Counted from the stretch's first letter, positions 25,803-36,136 are shown. The stretch is 64,000 nt of DNA from Rhodoblastus sp963828185 (GCA_963828185.1 CAWHDV010000006.1:1-64000); one strand, 5' to 3'. Made by a program: numbers and translations. The notes: a model not told the origin generated them from the sequence alone.

Positions 25803-26423
25803 TCATGCTTTCCGTCCATCAGGCAAGAAGGAGGCGGCGCCCCTGCCATTGCCCTCTTTGGCGCGGCCGACGCCGACAAAGCCGACGCCGATAAATCCGG
25901 CGATCATCATGACCCAGCTGGAAATTTCAGGCACGGCCGAAATGCTGCCGCTGACCAGCGTTCCCGGAGCCGCCGATCCGGGAAATACGTAGTTTCCGCT
26001 CACCAACTCGCCCAGCCAGAAATTCGCGGCGCCCGCCCCGGTGGTGTAAAGGTTCCAATAGCCTGTCGTGTTCTCGGCCGTGGTGAACAGCAGGCCGTCG
26101 AGATCGACATTCGTCGCGCCCGATATCACCCTGTTATCGTAATACCACAGGCCGTCGGGGCTGGTCGCCACGCCGGGGAAGTTCGGATTGGCGACGACGC
26201 CGCTGATGGTCTGGGTTCCGATGGCGCTGTCGGCGCCCGTTCCGGTGATCGTGCCGGACATGGCGATCACCTCGCCCGCGACCACATCGACCGAACCGAC
26301 GGCTGTGAGGAGGGAATCGTTCGAGACGAAATCGAACGTATAGACATTGGCGCGCGCGGCGGACGCGGCGAGTAAAGTCGCTCCCGCAAAAGCGAGACTG
26401 GTGAAGACTGACGCCTTTTTCAT
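25803..26423 (-). CDS. PEP-CTERM-like exported protein (variant sorting motif)
   Basis: A 206-residue exported protein. A signal peptide (MKKASVFTSLAFAGATLLAASAARA) is followed by a threonine/glycine-rich beta domain and a C-terminal sorting signal: VPEISSW, a hydrophobic segment (MMIAGFIGVGFVGVG) and basic residues. This is the PEPxxW-type exosortase substrate layout with PEP altered to PEI, and a longer tail (about 20 residues) than usual after the membrane segment. No exosortase gene is in the window. GGAG nine bases before the ATG supports the start. Confidence 0.75.
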   Translation of the reverse strand: MKKASVFTSLAFAGATLLAASAARANVYTFDFVSNDSLLTAVGSVDVVAGEVIAMSGTITGTGADSAIGTQTISGVVANPNFPGVATSPDGLWYYDNRVISGATNVDLDGLLFTTAENTTGYWNLYTTGAGAANFWLGELVSGNYVFPGSAAPGTLVSGSISAVPEISSWVMMIAGFIGVGFVGVGRAKEGNGRGAASFLPDGRKA

Positions 26424-26866
26424 GGTCGATACTCCAGGCGGCGACGCCGCCCACCCACAAACGCGATCACGGATGCGACAGTGGCTTTTCCTCGCTCCGC
26501 GCCTTCGGTCCCGTCGGGTGATCCGATCTTCCTGACCTTGTTCCCGTCGGAAAACTTCGAACCGAATGTGAGTGCTACCCTAACGTCACTCTTCTAAAAA
26601 TAATTTAATGTCCGCATGAATACTTTAACAGTCCGCCACACTCGCGAGCGATTGGCGCTATGCGGCAAAAATTATTACGTATTCAGCATCATGCAGGGCG
26701 CGAGATAACAATATTCAGACCACTCTCGTTACGTAAGACAAAAACACCTCAGAATTTTTGTGTCTTTAACCTTACCATCGCATAAAAAGGCCGGCGCTCA
26801 ATTCCGGACGAATTCTTGGCGCGTCTGTTGTCTTCGGGCGTCGGAGGGTGAGAGCGGACGCCGAAC
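26424..26866. other. AT-rich intergenic between PEP-CTERM-like and GT39 genes
   Basis: No gene is seen. The segment 26580-26790 is markedly AT-rich for this genome and probably carries the promoter of the PEP-CTERM-like gene. No sigma54 GG-N10-GC pair of correct spacing was found. Confidence 0.4.
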
Positions 26867-28401
26867 TCAGGGGCGCGCAGGCGGCGCAGCGTCGATCGCC
26901 CTGTAAACGTCGAAGAAATCCCAGGCGCCGCTCACATGCGCGACACGCCGAAAACCCGCATCAAGCGCCGCCGCCAGCGCGGCCATGCGTTCGGGCTTCT
27001 GGCAAAACATGCCCGCGCGCGTATCGGCGACGAGGACGAATTTTGGCTTTGCGGCGAAAGCCGCGCCCAGCGGCGACGTCACCGCGATCGGGAAGTCGCA
27101 AAGCAGATGCTGCGGATGGAAATAGAGAACTCGCTGGAACCGCGCCGGTTTCGTAGTAAAACATCAAGCCCCGGTTGACGACGAGCGCCCGGTCGCCGGC
27201 CTTCAGCCCCGCCGCCGCAGCGGCCTTTTCCGCCGCCCTTATGCCCGCGAGATCGACGCCTCCGTAGCGCAATTCGTGCAGAGCAGCCACGATCGGACAA
27301 GCGCCCGCGGCGAGGAGCGCGACAAGCGCGACGACCCGCGCCTGCCGACGCGATGGCAATTCGACGAGATCAAGGGCCGCCCCGGCCAACAGCAGCAGGG
27401 GCGGAACCAGCGGCAGGAAATAATGAGGATAGGCGCAGCGCATGGCCAGAGCGCCCAGCGCGGCGCCCAACGCCCAGCAGGACGCCAGCCAGAACTCCCG
27501 CCTCCAGCCTCGCGTCAAGGCGCGAGCGGCGCAAAACGACCAGCATCGCGCCCGTCATCAGGACGAGCGCCGGCTTCAGCCCGCCTGGAAAGCGCAGCAC
27601 GCCCGCGACGAAGGTGACATTGTCGCCGCCGAGGCGCCCGGCGGCGTCGACGATGACGGCCGTCCACAAGGCCAGGAAGTCGCCATGCGCCAGATAATAG
27701 GCGGCGAATCCCAGCGGCGCGACGGCGCCGCCGAGGACGAAGGCTGCGGCGCGCGACACCCGCTTGCCGGCCGCCATGGGCGTGAATACGATGGCGACCA
27801 TGACGCCGGCCGCATCGAAGGCGGCGCTTTGCTTGACCATGAAGGCGCAGCCGAACAGCGCGCCCGACGCAAGCGCGTGGCGCATTCGCCCCCCGCTGAC
27901 CGCCAGCGCCGCCAGCGCGCCAAAGATTTCAAAACCGTTGAGCAGCAGGGCGACGGGAACGTTCACCCCCTGCATGGCCAATGAATAAAACGGATAAAGC
28001 GCGGCGGCGGCGTAACCGACGCGCGGCGAAAAATGTTTTCGGCCGATCAGCAACAGGCCATAGGACGAAGCGGCGACGGCGAAGATGACCAGCCCCTTGA
28101 AGCTCGCCACCGACGCGCCGGCGACGAACTGCGCCAGGGCGTAGAGCGCGAAAAGGCCCGGCGGCTTGACGTCGAAGCGGGCCGCATAAGGCAGCGCGCC
28201 ATGCAGCCAGTCGCGGCCGACAAGCGCGAAAAACGCCTCGTCGTCATCGATATTGCCGAAGAAGGGACCGTGCACGAGAACGGTCAAGGCGAGGATCGCG
28301 CCGATGATCGCGACCTCGCGCAGGACCGCCTTCCGCCGCGACGGGGCGCCGGCCTTCGCCGCCGCGCCAAAACCCGTCGTCAGTGAGGAATACAGCGTCA
28401 T
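26867..28401 (-). pseudogene. GT39 (ArnT/PMT-like) membrane glycosyltransferase, two frameshifts
   Basis: The N-terminal 310 residues read in one frame: first helix, the acidic loop GNIDDDEAFFALVGRDW and FDVKPPGLFALYALAQF, typical of dolichyl/undecaprenyl-phosphate-sugar transferases of the GT39 fold, followed by many membrane helices. Near 27450-27480 the protein continues in a second frame (ALGALAMRCAYPHYFLPLVPPLLLLAG), and near 27125-27140 in a third (FHPQHLLCDFPIAVTSPLG...) to the stop. The parts join into one full-length protein of about 510 residues, so the damage is recent or a sequencing artefact. The ATG at 28401 is chosen. Confidence 0.75.
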
Positions 28402-28714
28402 GCGGCGTCCATTTCGAAAAGCGATTGCTTCACCCAAAAGCCTAGCTTTTTCGTTTTAACGCGGGGTAATCGATGATGCGCCGGATGGACTTTATTCGAC
28501 CTGGCGCGGGGCCCTGGCGTTACATCGAACGGTCCGCCGGGTTGAAGATGACTCCATTCTTTCCCAGAGTGGCGACCGTCATGGCGGGATCGGCCGACTG
28601 CTCCGTTCCCAATTCGGCTTGGAATACGAAGCCTGTCGCCCGAGCACGAGATGGAGGCCGGCGCCGGGGATCTGGTGAGGGCGCCGCCTCTTTTCAAAAC
28701 ACGGGGGAAAACCC
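28402..28714. other. intergenic, no gene recognised
   Basis: About 310 bp between divergent genes with no supported frame. GGGGGA before 28715 serves the next gene. Confidence 0.4.
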
Positions 28715-29032
28715 ATGATTGTCGAGATTGTGAAATTCGAACTGCCGGCCGGAACGACGCGGGCCGACGCCCTGGCCCTGTACCGCAAATCCGCGCCGCA
28801 ATGGCTCGCCAACCGGGATTTGGCGCAAAAATACTATTTTTTTGATCCGGTTCGCTGCGTCGGCGGCGGTGTTTATATCTGGCGCTCGCGCGAAGCGGCG
28901 GAGCGCTGGCACGGCGAAGACTATCGCCGGATGGTCGGCTCCCTCTATGGAGCGGAGCCGCAGATCGAAATTCTGGACGCGCTCATCCATGTCGATCCGT
29001 CCGCCGGCGCGCTGGCCGAACTGCCCGCCTGA
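28715..29032 (+). CDS. YdhR-like dimeric alpha/beta-barrel monooxygenase-type protein
   Basis: A 105-residue protein of ferredoxin-like fold. MIVEIVKFELP, AQKYYFFD and GGGVYIWRSREAAERWH, with a closing hydrophobic strand, match small YdhR-type stand-alone domains (dimeric alpha/beta barrel). Several of these are annotated as monooxygenases, but no substrate or cofactor can be read here. GGGGGA nine bases before the ATG is a good ribosome site. It ends 69 bp before an oppositely oriented tRNA gene. Confidence 0.75.
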   Translation: MIVEIVKFELPAGTTRADALALYRKSAPQWLANRDLAQKYYFFDPVRCVGGGVYIWRSREAAERWHGEDYRRMVGSLYGAEPQIEILDALIHVDPSAGALAELPA

Positions 29033-29100
29033 AAGTCTTCCGCCAAAAACAACTACCCAGCTATCGCTTGTCTGACATGCAGGGATTTCAATGGCTGGGA

Positions 29101-29175
<75 letters not shown>

Positions 29176-29345
29176 GAAAACGTCCCAACTCTGCCGGCGT
29201 GGCGGCTGTTGGGGCGCGCGGTTTCTGCCACAGCGCGGCGGACATGGCAAGCCTCCGTTTCCATCGCCCGACATTTTGATCGGCCCGCGCTTGTCCGAGG
29301 CGACGTTCGCGCCTAAAACCGGCGCCGATCCCCAGAGATTTGTCC

Positions 29346-29525
29346 ATGGACCCCGAAAAGCCCGCCTCCCCCGACACGCCGGCCCAAAAGGCCGAGCCCG
29401 CCGCCTCGCCGCAAAAGCTGGCGCAAAAGCAGCGACTTGCCGAGGCGCTGCGGGCAAATCTGCGCCGGCGCAAGGCGCAGGTTCGCGGGCGCAAGGCCGA
29501 TCCTGACAGCAAAGCTGGCCCTTGA
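29346..29525 (+). CDS. small conserved basic protein upstream of murA
   Basis: A 59-residue charged protein: a proline/alanine-rich start followed by QKLAQKQRLAEALRANLRRRKAQVRGRK. Short proteins with the LAxALRxNLxRRKAQxRGR core occur before murA in many Rhizobiales; function unknown. The ATG at 29346 lacks a strong ribosome binding site. Probably co-transcribed with murA 124 bp downstream. Confidence 0.65.
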   Translation: MDPEKPASPDTPAQKAEPAASPQKLAQKQRLAEALRANLRRRKAQVRGRKADPDSKAGP

Positions 29526-29649
29526 GGCGCTTGTCGTCTATATGACGCAACCACTCCGCCGCCGATGGCGCCCGTGAGCGGCAATCGGCGCGCGCGCCCC
29601 CAGGAATTTGAGCAAAGCGCGGAAACGAGCCGCGGCACAGCGAGGAGCA

Positions 29650-30945
29650 ATGGATCGCATACGCATTGTCGGCGGCAGGCCGCTGAATGGGATTATTCCG
29701 ATTTCCGGGGCCAAGAACGCGGCGTTGCCGTTGATGATCGCCTCGCTCCTGACGGATCGCACGGTCACGCTGGAAAATCTGCCGCGCCTGGCCGACGTGA
29801 GCCTGCTGGTGCGCATCCTTTCGAATCACGGCGTCGATTATTCGATCGACGGGCGCCGCCAGGGCGAGGAACAGGACGCCGGCCAGACCGTCCACATGAC
29901 CGCGCGCGAAATCGTCGACACCACGGCGCCCTATGAACTGGTTTCGCGCATGCGCGCCAGCTTCTGGGTCGTGGCGCCGCTGCTGGCGCGCTGCGGCGTG
30001 GCCAAGGTCTCCCTGCCCGGCGGCTGCGCCATCGGCACAAGGCCCGTTGATCTCCTGCTGATGGCGCTGGAAAGGCTGGGCGCCGAGATCGAGATCGAGA
30101 ACGGCTATGTCCTCGCCAAGGCGCCGAAAGGCCTGCGCGGCGCCGAGATCGATTTTCCCAAGGTCACGGTCGGCGGCACCCATGTCGCGCTGATGGCCGC
30201 CGCGATGGCGCAGGGAACCACCGTGCTGCACAATGCCGCGCGCGAGCCGGAAGTGCTCGACCTGGCGGAATTGCTGACGAAAATGGGCGCGAAAATCCGC
30301 GGCGCCGGCCAATCGACGATCGAAATCGACGGCGTCTCCCGCCTCAACGGCGCCAAGCACCGCGTCCTGCCCGACCGCATCGAGGCCGGCACTTACGCGA
30401 TGGCGGTCGCCATGACCGGCGGCGACGTGATGCTGGAGGGCGCGAAGGCCGAACATCTGCAAGCGGCGCTGGACTTGCTGGTCCTGAGCGGAACGCAGGT
30501 CGAATCCTTCGAAAAGGGACTGCGCGTCCATCGCAAGGGCGGCGACATCCTGCCCGTCGACGTCGCCACCGCGCCCTTCCCGGGCTTCCCGACCGATCTC
30601 CAGGCGCAATTCATGGCGCTGATGACAAGGGCGAAAGGCGTTTCGCGAATCACCGAGACGATTTTCGAAAACCGCTTCATGCACGTGCAGGAACTCGCCC
30701 GCTTCGGCGCGCGGATAAAACTCGACGGCGACAGCGCCATTGTCGAGGGCGTCGAGCGGCTCAAGGGCGCTCCCGTCATGGCCACCGACCTGCGCGCCTC
30801 GGTTTCGCTTGTCATCGCCGCGCTCGCCGCCGAGGGCGAAAGCATGGTGCAGCGCGTCTATCACCTCGATCGCGGTTTTGAGGCGCTCGAGCGCAAGCTC
30901 AGCCGCTGCGGCGCCGACATCACCCGCATCTCCACCGGCGGCTAA
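29650..30945 (+). CDS. murA: UDP-N-acetylglucosamine 1-carboxyvinyltransferase MurA
   Basis: A 431-residue enzyme catalysing the first committed step of peptidoglycan synthesis, transfer of enolpyruvate from PEP to UDP-GlcNAc. Visible motifs: PISGAKNAALPLM with the catalytic Lys (about residue 22), SLPGGCAIGTRPVD with the PEP-binding Cys (about 125; fosfomycin-sensitive form), TETIFENRFMHV and the C-terminal SLVIAALAAEG. GAGGAG two bases before the ATG. A strong terminator follows. Confidence 0.96.
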   Translation: MDRIRIVGGRPLNGIIPISGAKNAALPLMIASLLTDRTVTLENLPRLADVSLLVRILSNHGVDYSIDGRRQGEEQDAGQTVHMTAREIVDTTAPYELVSRMRASFWVVAPLLARCGVAKVSLPGGCAIGTRPVDLLLMALERLGAEIEIENGYVLAKAPKGLRGAEIDFPKVTVGGTHVALMAAAMAQGTTVLHNAAREPEVLDLAELLTKMGAKIRGAGQSTIEIDGVSRLNGAKHRVLPDRIEAGTYAMAVAMTGGDVMLEGAKAEHLQAALDLLVLSGTQVESFEKGLRVHRKGGDILPVDVATAPFPGFPTDLQAQFMALMTRAKGVSRITETIFENRFMHVQELARFGARIKLDGDSAIVEGVERLKGAPVMATDLRASVSLVIAALAAEGESMVQRVYHLDRGFEALERKLSRCGADITRISTGG

Positions 30946-30973
30946 AAAAAAGATCATCGGCGCAAATAAGCCA

Positions 30974-31009
30974 ATGGCCGCGCTTTATCGAAAGCGCGGC
31001 CATTTTTTT
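30974..31009 (+). terminator. rho-independent terminator of murA
   Basis: A perfect 13-base-pair stem (ATGGCCGCGCTTT with its complement) with loop ATCG, then a run of seven T. Confidence 0.9.
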
Positions 31010-31025
31010 GCATTGCCGGGGTCCG

Positions 31026-34000
31026 TCAAGGCCTCGACGACGCGGCGGTCCTTGCCGTTGGCGTGAACTGGGCGGCCGGGCCGGCCGAAGCGACCGGCGC
31101 CGCATTGGCGGACGAGGTCGCCGGACGCGCGTGGAATTCGGCGACCTGCTTTTTCGCCGCCGCAAGCTGGGCGGCGTCGAGCCGCGCGGCCATGTCGTCA
31201 CGTTTTCTGCCGGCGTCGTCGTCGCCTTGTTTCGCCGCGGCGGCAAACCAGACATAGCTTTGCGCCATGTCCTGCTTCACGCCCATGCCCCGCGCGTAGA
31301 GTATGGCGAGATTGAACTGGCTGTCGCGCACGCCATAGTCGGCGGCCCGGTGGAACCATTGCGCGGCGCTGGCGTAATCGGGCTTGCCGTCGACGCCTTC
31401 CGCCTCGATGACGGCCAGATTGTGCATGGCGCGGATATTGCCCAGAAGCGCCGATTTTTGATAATAGTCGCGCGCCTTGTAAAGGTCGCGCGGCGCGCCG
31501 GAGCCCTTTTCGAATATGGCGCCGAGGCGATATTGCGCCTGGGCGAGGCCTTGCGCGGCCGCCTTCTCATACCAGCCGATCGCCGCCGCCGGATCGCGCG
31601 CGACGCCGCGCCCTTCGGCGAGACGCACGCCCATGTCGTATTGCGCCGCGGCGTCGCCTTTCTCCGCCAGATCTCTGACGCTGTGGAATTGCGCCCGGGA
31701 CTCCATGGCCGCCATGCTGTTGACGCGCGAGATCGAGCCCACGGCGAGCGGATCGATCAGGCTGGCTCCGCGCGCCGGCCGCGGCGCGGGATTGGCGGCG
31801 GGATTTGCCGGCGCGACGGCCGGGGGAGGAACAGGCGCGGCGACGGGTGCGCTGGACGCGGGCGCCGGCGCGCTTTCGGCGTCCGCGTGAGTCGCTGCAT
31901 TTTCCTGCGACGGCGCGGACGAGATCGCCGGGGTCTTGTCGGCGTGCCGGGGGCCGGCGACCGAAAGCATCGGCGGCGAGGCGTTGTCGAAGTGCGAATA
32001 GGCCTGGTAGGCGCCAAGCGCCAGCACCGTGCCGGCCATCACCAGCAGCGCCGGCAAGCGGCGCGCGCCGGCCTTCTCGATCGACGCGGTCGGGCGCACG
32101 AAGGCGGACACGCGCTCGGCGGCTGCGCCCGCGCCCAGGCTTGCTCCCAAGTTCGCGCCCAAGCTTGCGGCCTTGCCGCGCTTCTGACGTTCGGCCTCGG
32201 CCTTTTCCGCGATTTCGGCGGCGGCGCGCGCAGCCAGGGCCCGACGCGCCACATCGATATAATTGGCCTGCGCCGGCTTGGCCTTCAGCGCGGCCTCGTC
32301 ATCGCGCAGCAGGGTGACCACCGGCGCGTCCTGCTCGCCGGATTCCGGATCGTGAAGATCGGATTCGTCGAGAGCCGCGACGGTCGCGCGCTCCACCGGG
32401 CGGCCGGCGCCCGGCTCCATCAGGAAATTGGCGTCCAGGTCCTGTTGCCGTGCGGTTGGCCGTGGCGGAGCGGCCCTTGCCGGAACCGGCGCCCGCACGG
32501 CTTCACGTTTTTCCGACATCATGCTGGATTGGGCGGCGCGAGTCTCGACCACGTCGTCTTCGAGCATGGCGAGACGGTCGACGACCTTCTCCAGCGTCTC
32601 GTGCACAGCGGACAGGGTCTGCTGGGCGCGCCGGTCGGAAACGTCGTGCTTTTCCCGTAGATCGGCGATTTCGCGCGCAGACTCTTCGTCGCGTTTCGGC
32701 GACGGCAGATTGGCGAGGGCCTCGCGAAACGCCAATTTGGCTGCGTCGCGTTCAGCTTCGCGCGAGGTTTCCAGGCGGCTCGCCAGATCCTCGAAGGCGC
32801 GCTCGAGCTTGGCGCCGGTCTGCGGATCGCCACGATCAAGCCTTTCGGACACTTGCGCGACCTGCCGCTCCAGCGCTTCGATCGCGCGGGAATCGGCCTG
32901 TGGCGCAAGAGCGGCGTCGAGCTTTTCGGCCAGCGCGCGCAACAGCGGCTCGATCATCGTCGGCGTCGGCGCGATGGCTTCGCCCTGGCCATCGATGCGG
33001 GCGGCCAGCGCCTGGTGCACGAAATCGAGGCGACGCGACAACTCGTCGAAGCGCGAATCCGCCAGGGTCGGCGGCTCGACCGGGACGACAGCGGCGCGCT
33101 CGATGCGCGAAGCGAGATCATCCAGCCGCGTCTCCAGGCCGCGCCAGCCGGCGGCGCTTTGCGCGAGGCCGGCTTCCTGCGCGCGGCCAGCCTCGCGCGT
33201 CTGCCGCGCAACTTCTTCCAGCCGTTCGGACAGGTCGGCGACCTGCCTTTCGATTCGTTCCATTGGCGCCATCTGCTCGACTGCGGCGGCGATCATCGCG
33301 CGCAATTGATCTGACTGGTCGCAGACCCTGAGGAAATCGGCGCGATCGGCGCCGCCGGCATGGCGCAAATCCTCGATCCTGGCCTCGACGTCGCGCAACT
33401 GCCGGGCGACGCCGTCGAAATTGGCGGAGGCGCCGGCTTCGGCCATGGCGCGCCGCAATTCGTCGGCGAGGGCCTCGATGGGTCCCAGCACCGTTTCGCG
33501 CAGCCCCTCGTCGCGCGAACGCTCGATGCGGTCGCCAAGCTCGTGTACGGCGTTTTCCAGCGAGGCCAGCTGGCTGCGCGGCGCGACATCGGCGAGCGCG
33601 CGGCCCATGGCGTCAACCTGCCGGGCAAGCGCCTCGATCTCGGCGGAAGAGGTCGGCTGTCCCCGCGTTTCGGCGGCGCGCAAAACAGCGTCGCGCGCCT
33701 GATCGACGCGCAGGCCAAGGTCGCGCATGGCGCCTTCGAGACCGGCGACCGCGCCGCGCGGCGCGACATCGGTCAGCGCCCGGCCCATCGAGGCCAGCTC
33801 CGCGCGCAGGCCGTCGAGGTCGGGGGGGGCGGACGCCGCTGGCGCCGCCACAACCGCTTCGACGCGGGCCGTCAGGTCGCGCAAGGCCTTCTCGACCTGG
33901 GCGCCGGAGGCGCGCGAAGAGGCTTCGGACGCGCGCAACATGGCGTCCTGGGCCTGGTCGACCCGGTTCGTCAGTTCGCGCATGGCGCTTTCGAGACCGG

Positions 34001-35945
34001 CGACGGCGCCGCGCGGCGCCACGTCGGTCAGGGCGCGGCCAATGGCCGCCAAATCAGAGCGCAGGCCTTCAAAATCCGTCGGCGAGGAAGGCGTGGGCGC
34101 GGACAAGACCGTCTCGACGCGAGCCGTCAGGTCGCGCATGGCCTTCTCGACGTTGGCGCCCGAGCCGGAAGCGCGCGAGGAAGCCTCGGACGCGCGCAAC
34201 ATGGTTTCTTGCGCCTGATCGACGCGGCGGCACAGGTCGCGCAAGGCGCTTTCGACGCTCGCGACTGCGCCCCTTGGGGCGACATCGGCGAGCGCGCCGC
34301 TCATGGCCGCCAGCTCGGCGCGTAATTTTTCGAGATCGGCGGGGCCGGCGACGGAAGGCGCGGACAGGACAGCCTCGACGCGCTGGGTCAGGTCGCGCAA
34401 GGCTTTTTCCATGCCGGCGCCCGCGTCGCCCTGGGCGCGCGAGGCGGCGGCGCCGGCGGTAAACTCGCGGCGCATTTCCTCGATACGGCCCGACAGCGAT
34501 TCGATGCCATGCTGCAGCCGGTCGATCCGCCGGTCTTCGACGGGCGCGGGAGCAACGGGCTCGGCGCGTTCGAATTTTTTCGCGAAGGCCTCGAAACGCT
34601 CGTCGAGCAGCGCCGCCAGCGGCGGCGCCTCGGCAGCGGGCGGCGGCGCCTGGGGAGCGGGCGGCGGCGCGACGGATTTTTCGGCGACACGGTCAAGCTT
34701 TCGCGCCAGCGCCTCGAAACGCTCGTCGATGAGCGCGGCCAGCGGCGCCGCGACAGTGGCCGCCGGACGGATTTTCTGCGCGACGCCCAGGTCGAGGTCA
34801 CGCTGGCGCGCGGCGATCGCCGAAATGGCGCCGTCGAGCGGGCGGCGCGCCGGCAGCGGATGAGAAGCCGCCGGCGAAGGCGTGGGTTCCGCCGGCGAGC
34901 GCGCGCCCTGGCGGTCGAGGCGGGCCATCAAGCCGTCGAAGCGACGCTCGAGGCGGGCGAATTGCTCATCGCGCGCGGCGCCGGGCGGCGTCTCCTCGGC
35001 TTTTTCTATTTTCGCGAGAATTCCGGACAGGCGGGCGTCGAGCTGGCGCAGCGCGGGCTCGTCAGGCAGGCTTTTGACCGGGCCCGGCGCCGTCTCGGGC
35101 CGCGGCGCGCGAGGCAGGCTTTCGGCGGACCGTTCCTTGGCGAGCAGGCGCGTCTCGATTTCGGCGAGACGATCGTTCACGCCGGAGATCATGCCTTGCA
35201 GCGGCCTGACGCTGTCCCGGGCGCCGCGCTGCAATTTCTGTTCAAGGCCAGCCAGCCGGGCGTCCACCTGCGCCAAGGCGTCGGCGCGGTCGCTCTCCGC
35301 CGTTTCGATCATCGTCGCCACATTGGCGATCGCCCGGGCGGTGCGCGCTTCCACGCGGCCGGCCTGGTCCTGGAACGCCGACACGGCCTGTTCGAGCAAG
35401 GCCTCGGCGTCGGCGGAAGCGTCCCGGCCAGTGCGGACGCGCCGCGTATCGACATGCAAATCGTCGGCATAGGCCTCACGCGGCGTTTTCGCGCGAAGCC
35501 TTTCGGGCGCAGGCGCCGCAGGGCGCAGGCGCGATTCGCGTTGCGATGCGAAATCCTCATCCCAGTTCGATTCGCTGAAATCCACTTCGTTGCGCGCGGC
35601 TGCGCCAAGGCGCGCGCGGTCGCGCCGCGTTTCCTCACGCCTCGCTCCGTCCCGCGGAACTTCCCGGGGACGGACCGATTCGCCGCGCCGCCTGCGCGGC
35701 GGCTGGCCTTCGTCAAACTCGTCGTCCATTTCATGGCTCAACCGGGCCAGCTGGGCCGCGACCGCCTCCAGACGCTCCTCGGCGTCGAAATCCTGGGCGT
35801 TCGCGCCGATCTCGGCGGCGCGGTCCGCTATGGCCCTGTTCATCCACTCGCCCAAGGTGACGCCGTCGCGGCGCGCCGCTTCCTTGGCTGCCTCCCGCGC
35901 GTCGAAATCAATGCCCTTGATGCTCCAGGGAACCGCCTTGTTCAT
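31026..35945 (-). CDS. PodJ-like polar localisation protein with Sel1 repeats
   Basis: A 1639-residue protein. The N-terminus (PWSIKGIDFDAREAAKEAARRDGVTLGEWMN) is shared by Rhizobiales PodJ/localisation-factor proteins. Then a very long charged coiled coil, in which residues about 515-745 hold at least three tandem 80-residue repeats (DLTARVE..., DVAPRGAVA..., RVDQAQD). One membrane helix (LLVMAGTVLALGAYQAYSHF, about 1300) is followed by a proline-rich linker and four or five Sel1/TPR-like repeats (about 1415-1600). In Caulobacter PodJ organises a cell pole; the role here is inferred. GGGAAG supports the ATG at 35945. Confidence 0.82.
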   Translation of the reverse strand: MNKAVPWSIKGIDFDAREAAKEAARRDGVTLGEWMNRAIADRAAEIGANAQDFDAEERLEAVAAQLARLSHEMDDEFDEGQPPRRRRGESVRPREVPRDGARREETRRDRARLGAAARNEVDFSESNWDEDFASQRESRLRPAAPAPERLRAKTPREAYADDLHVDTRRVRTGRDASADAEALLEQAVSAFQDQAGRVEARTARAIANVATMIETAESDRADALAQVDARLAGLEQKLQRGARDSVRPLQGMISGVNDRLAEIETRLLAKERSAESLPRAPRPETAPGPVKSLPDEPALRQLDARLSGILAKIEKAEETPPGAARDEQFARLERRFDGLMARLDRQGARSPAEPTPSPAASHPLPARRPLDGAISAIAARQRDLDLGVAQKIRPAATVAAPLAALIDERFEALARKLDRVAEKSVAPPPAPQAPPPAAEAPPLAALLDERFEAFAKKFERAEPVAPAPVEDRRIDRLQHGIESLSGRIEEMRREFTAGAAASRAQGDAGAGMEKALRDLTQRVEAVLSAPSVAGPADLEKLRAELAAMSGALADVAPRGAVASVESALRDLCRRVDQAQETMLRASEASSRASGSGANVEKAMRDLTARVETVLSAPTPSSPTDFEGLRSDLAAIGRALTDVAPRGAVAGLESAMRELTNRVDQAQDAMLRASEASSRASGAQVEKALRDLTARVEAVVAAPAASAPPDLDGLRAELASMGRALTDVAPRGAVAGLEGAMRDLGLRVDQARDAVLRAAETRGQPTSSAEIEALARQVDAMGRALADVAPRSQLASLENAVHELGDRIERSRDEGLRETVLGPIEALADELRRAMAEAGASANFDGVARQLRDVEARIEDLRHAGGADRADFLRVCDQSDQLRAMIAAAVEQMAPMERIERQVADLSERLEEVARQTREAGRAQEAGLAQSAAGWRGLETRLDDLASRIERAAVVPVEPPTLADSRFDELSRRLDFVHQALAARIDGQGEAIAPTPTMIEPLLRALAEKLDAALAPQADSRAIEALERQVAQVSERLDRGDPQTGAKLERAFEDLASRLETSREAERDAAKLAFREALANLPSPKRDEESAREIADLREKHDVSDRRAQQTLSAVHETLEKVVDRLAMLEDDVVETRAAQSSMMSEKREAVRAPVPARAAPPRPTARQQDLDANFLMEPGAGRPVERATVAALDESDLHDPESGEQDAPVVTLLRDDEAALKAKPAQANYIDVARRALAARAAAEIAEKAEAERQKRGKAASLGANLGASLGAGAAAERVSAFVRPTASIEKAGARRLPALLVMAGTVLALGAYQAYSHFDNASPPMLSVAGPRHADKTPAISSAPSQENAATHADAESAPAPASSAPVAAPVPPPAVAPANPAANPAPRPARGASLIDPLAVGSISRVNSMAAMESRAQFHSVRDLAEKGDAAAQYDMGVRLAEGRGVARDPAAAIGWYEKAAAQGLAQAQYRLGAIFEKGSGAPRDLYKARDYYQKSALLGNIRAMHNLAVIEAEGVDGKPDYASAAQWFHRAADYGVRDSQFNLAILYARGMGVKQDMAQSYVWFAAAAKQGDDDAGRKRDDMAARLDAAQLAAAKKQVAEFHARPATSSANAAPVASAGPAAQFTPTARTAASSRP
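33720..34420 (-). repeat. long in-gene tandem repeats of the PodJ-like gene
   Basis: At least three near-identical units of about 240 bp, each encoding RDLTARVE, a proline-rich spacer, LRAELAAMGRALTDVAPRGA, SALRDLxxRVDQAQ and LRASEASSRASG. The nucleotide identity is high enough for recombination between units. Confidence 0.75.
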
Positions 35946-36136
35946 TTTTGCTTCCCGGTTTGCCCGCCGCCAAGCGGAGTGATTCCACCTGACGCGCCGC
36001 CCCAATTGTGCGCGCGACTCAAAGCGCGACGAAGAGCGGCGGCCCTCGCATCAGCATTCCGCGTTTATGGTAAAAAACGCGTTAACATTGACCGAAGCGG
36101 GGATTTCCGTGTCGAAACGGGATTGCAAGTTGTGCT

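Noticed and set aside
26424..26866. Sigma54 promoter for the PEP-CTERM-like gene
   Set aside because: TGGCGC...GGCA is present, but the GG-GC distance is nine bases, not ten, and it faces the wrong way.
33700..34420. CRISPR array suspected from regular repeats
   Set aside because: The repeats are about 240 bp, coding and in frame within the PodJ-like gene.
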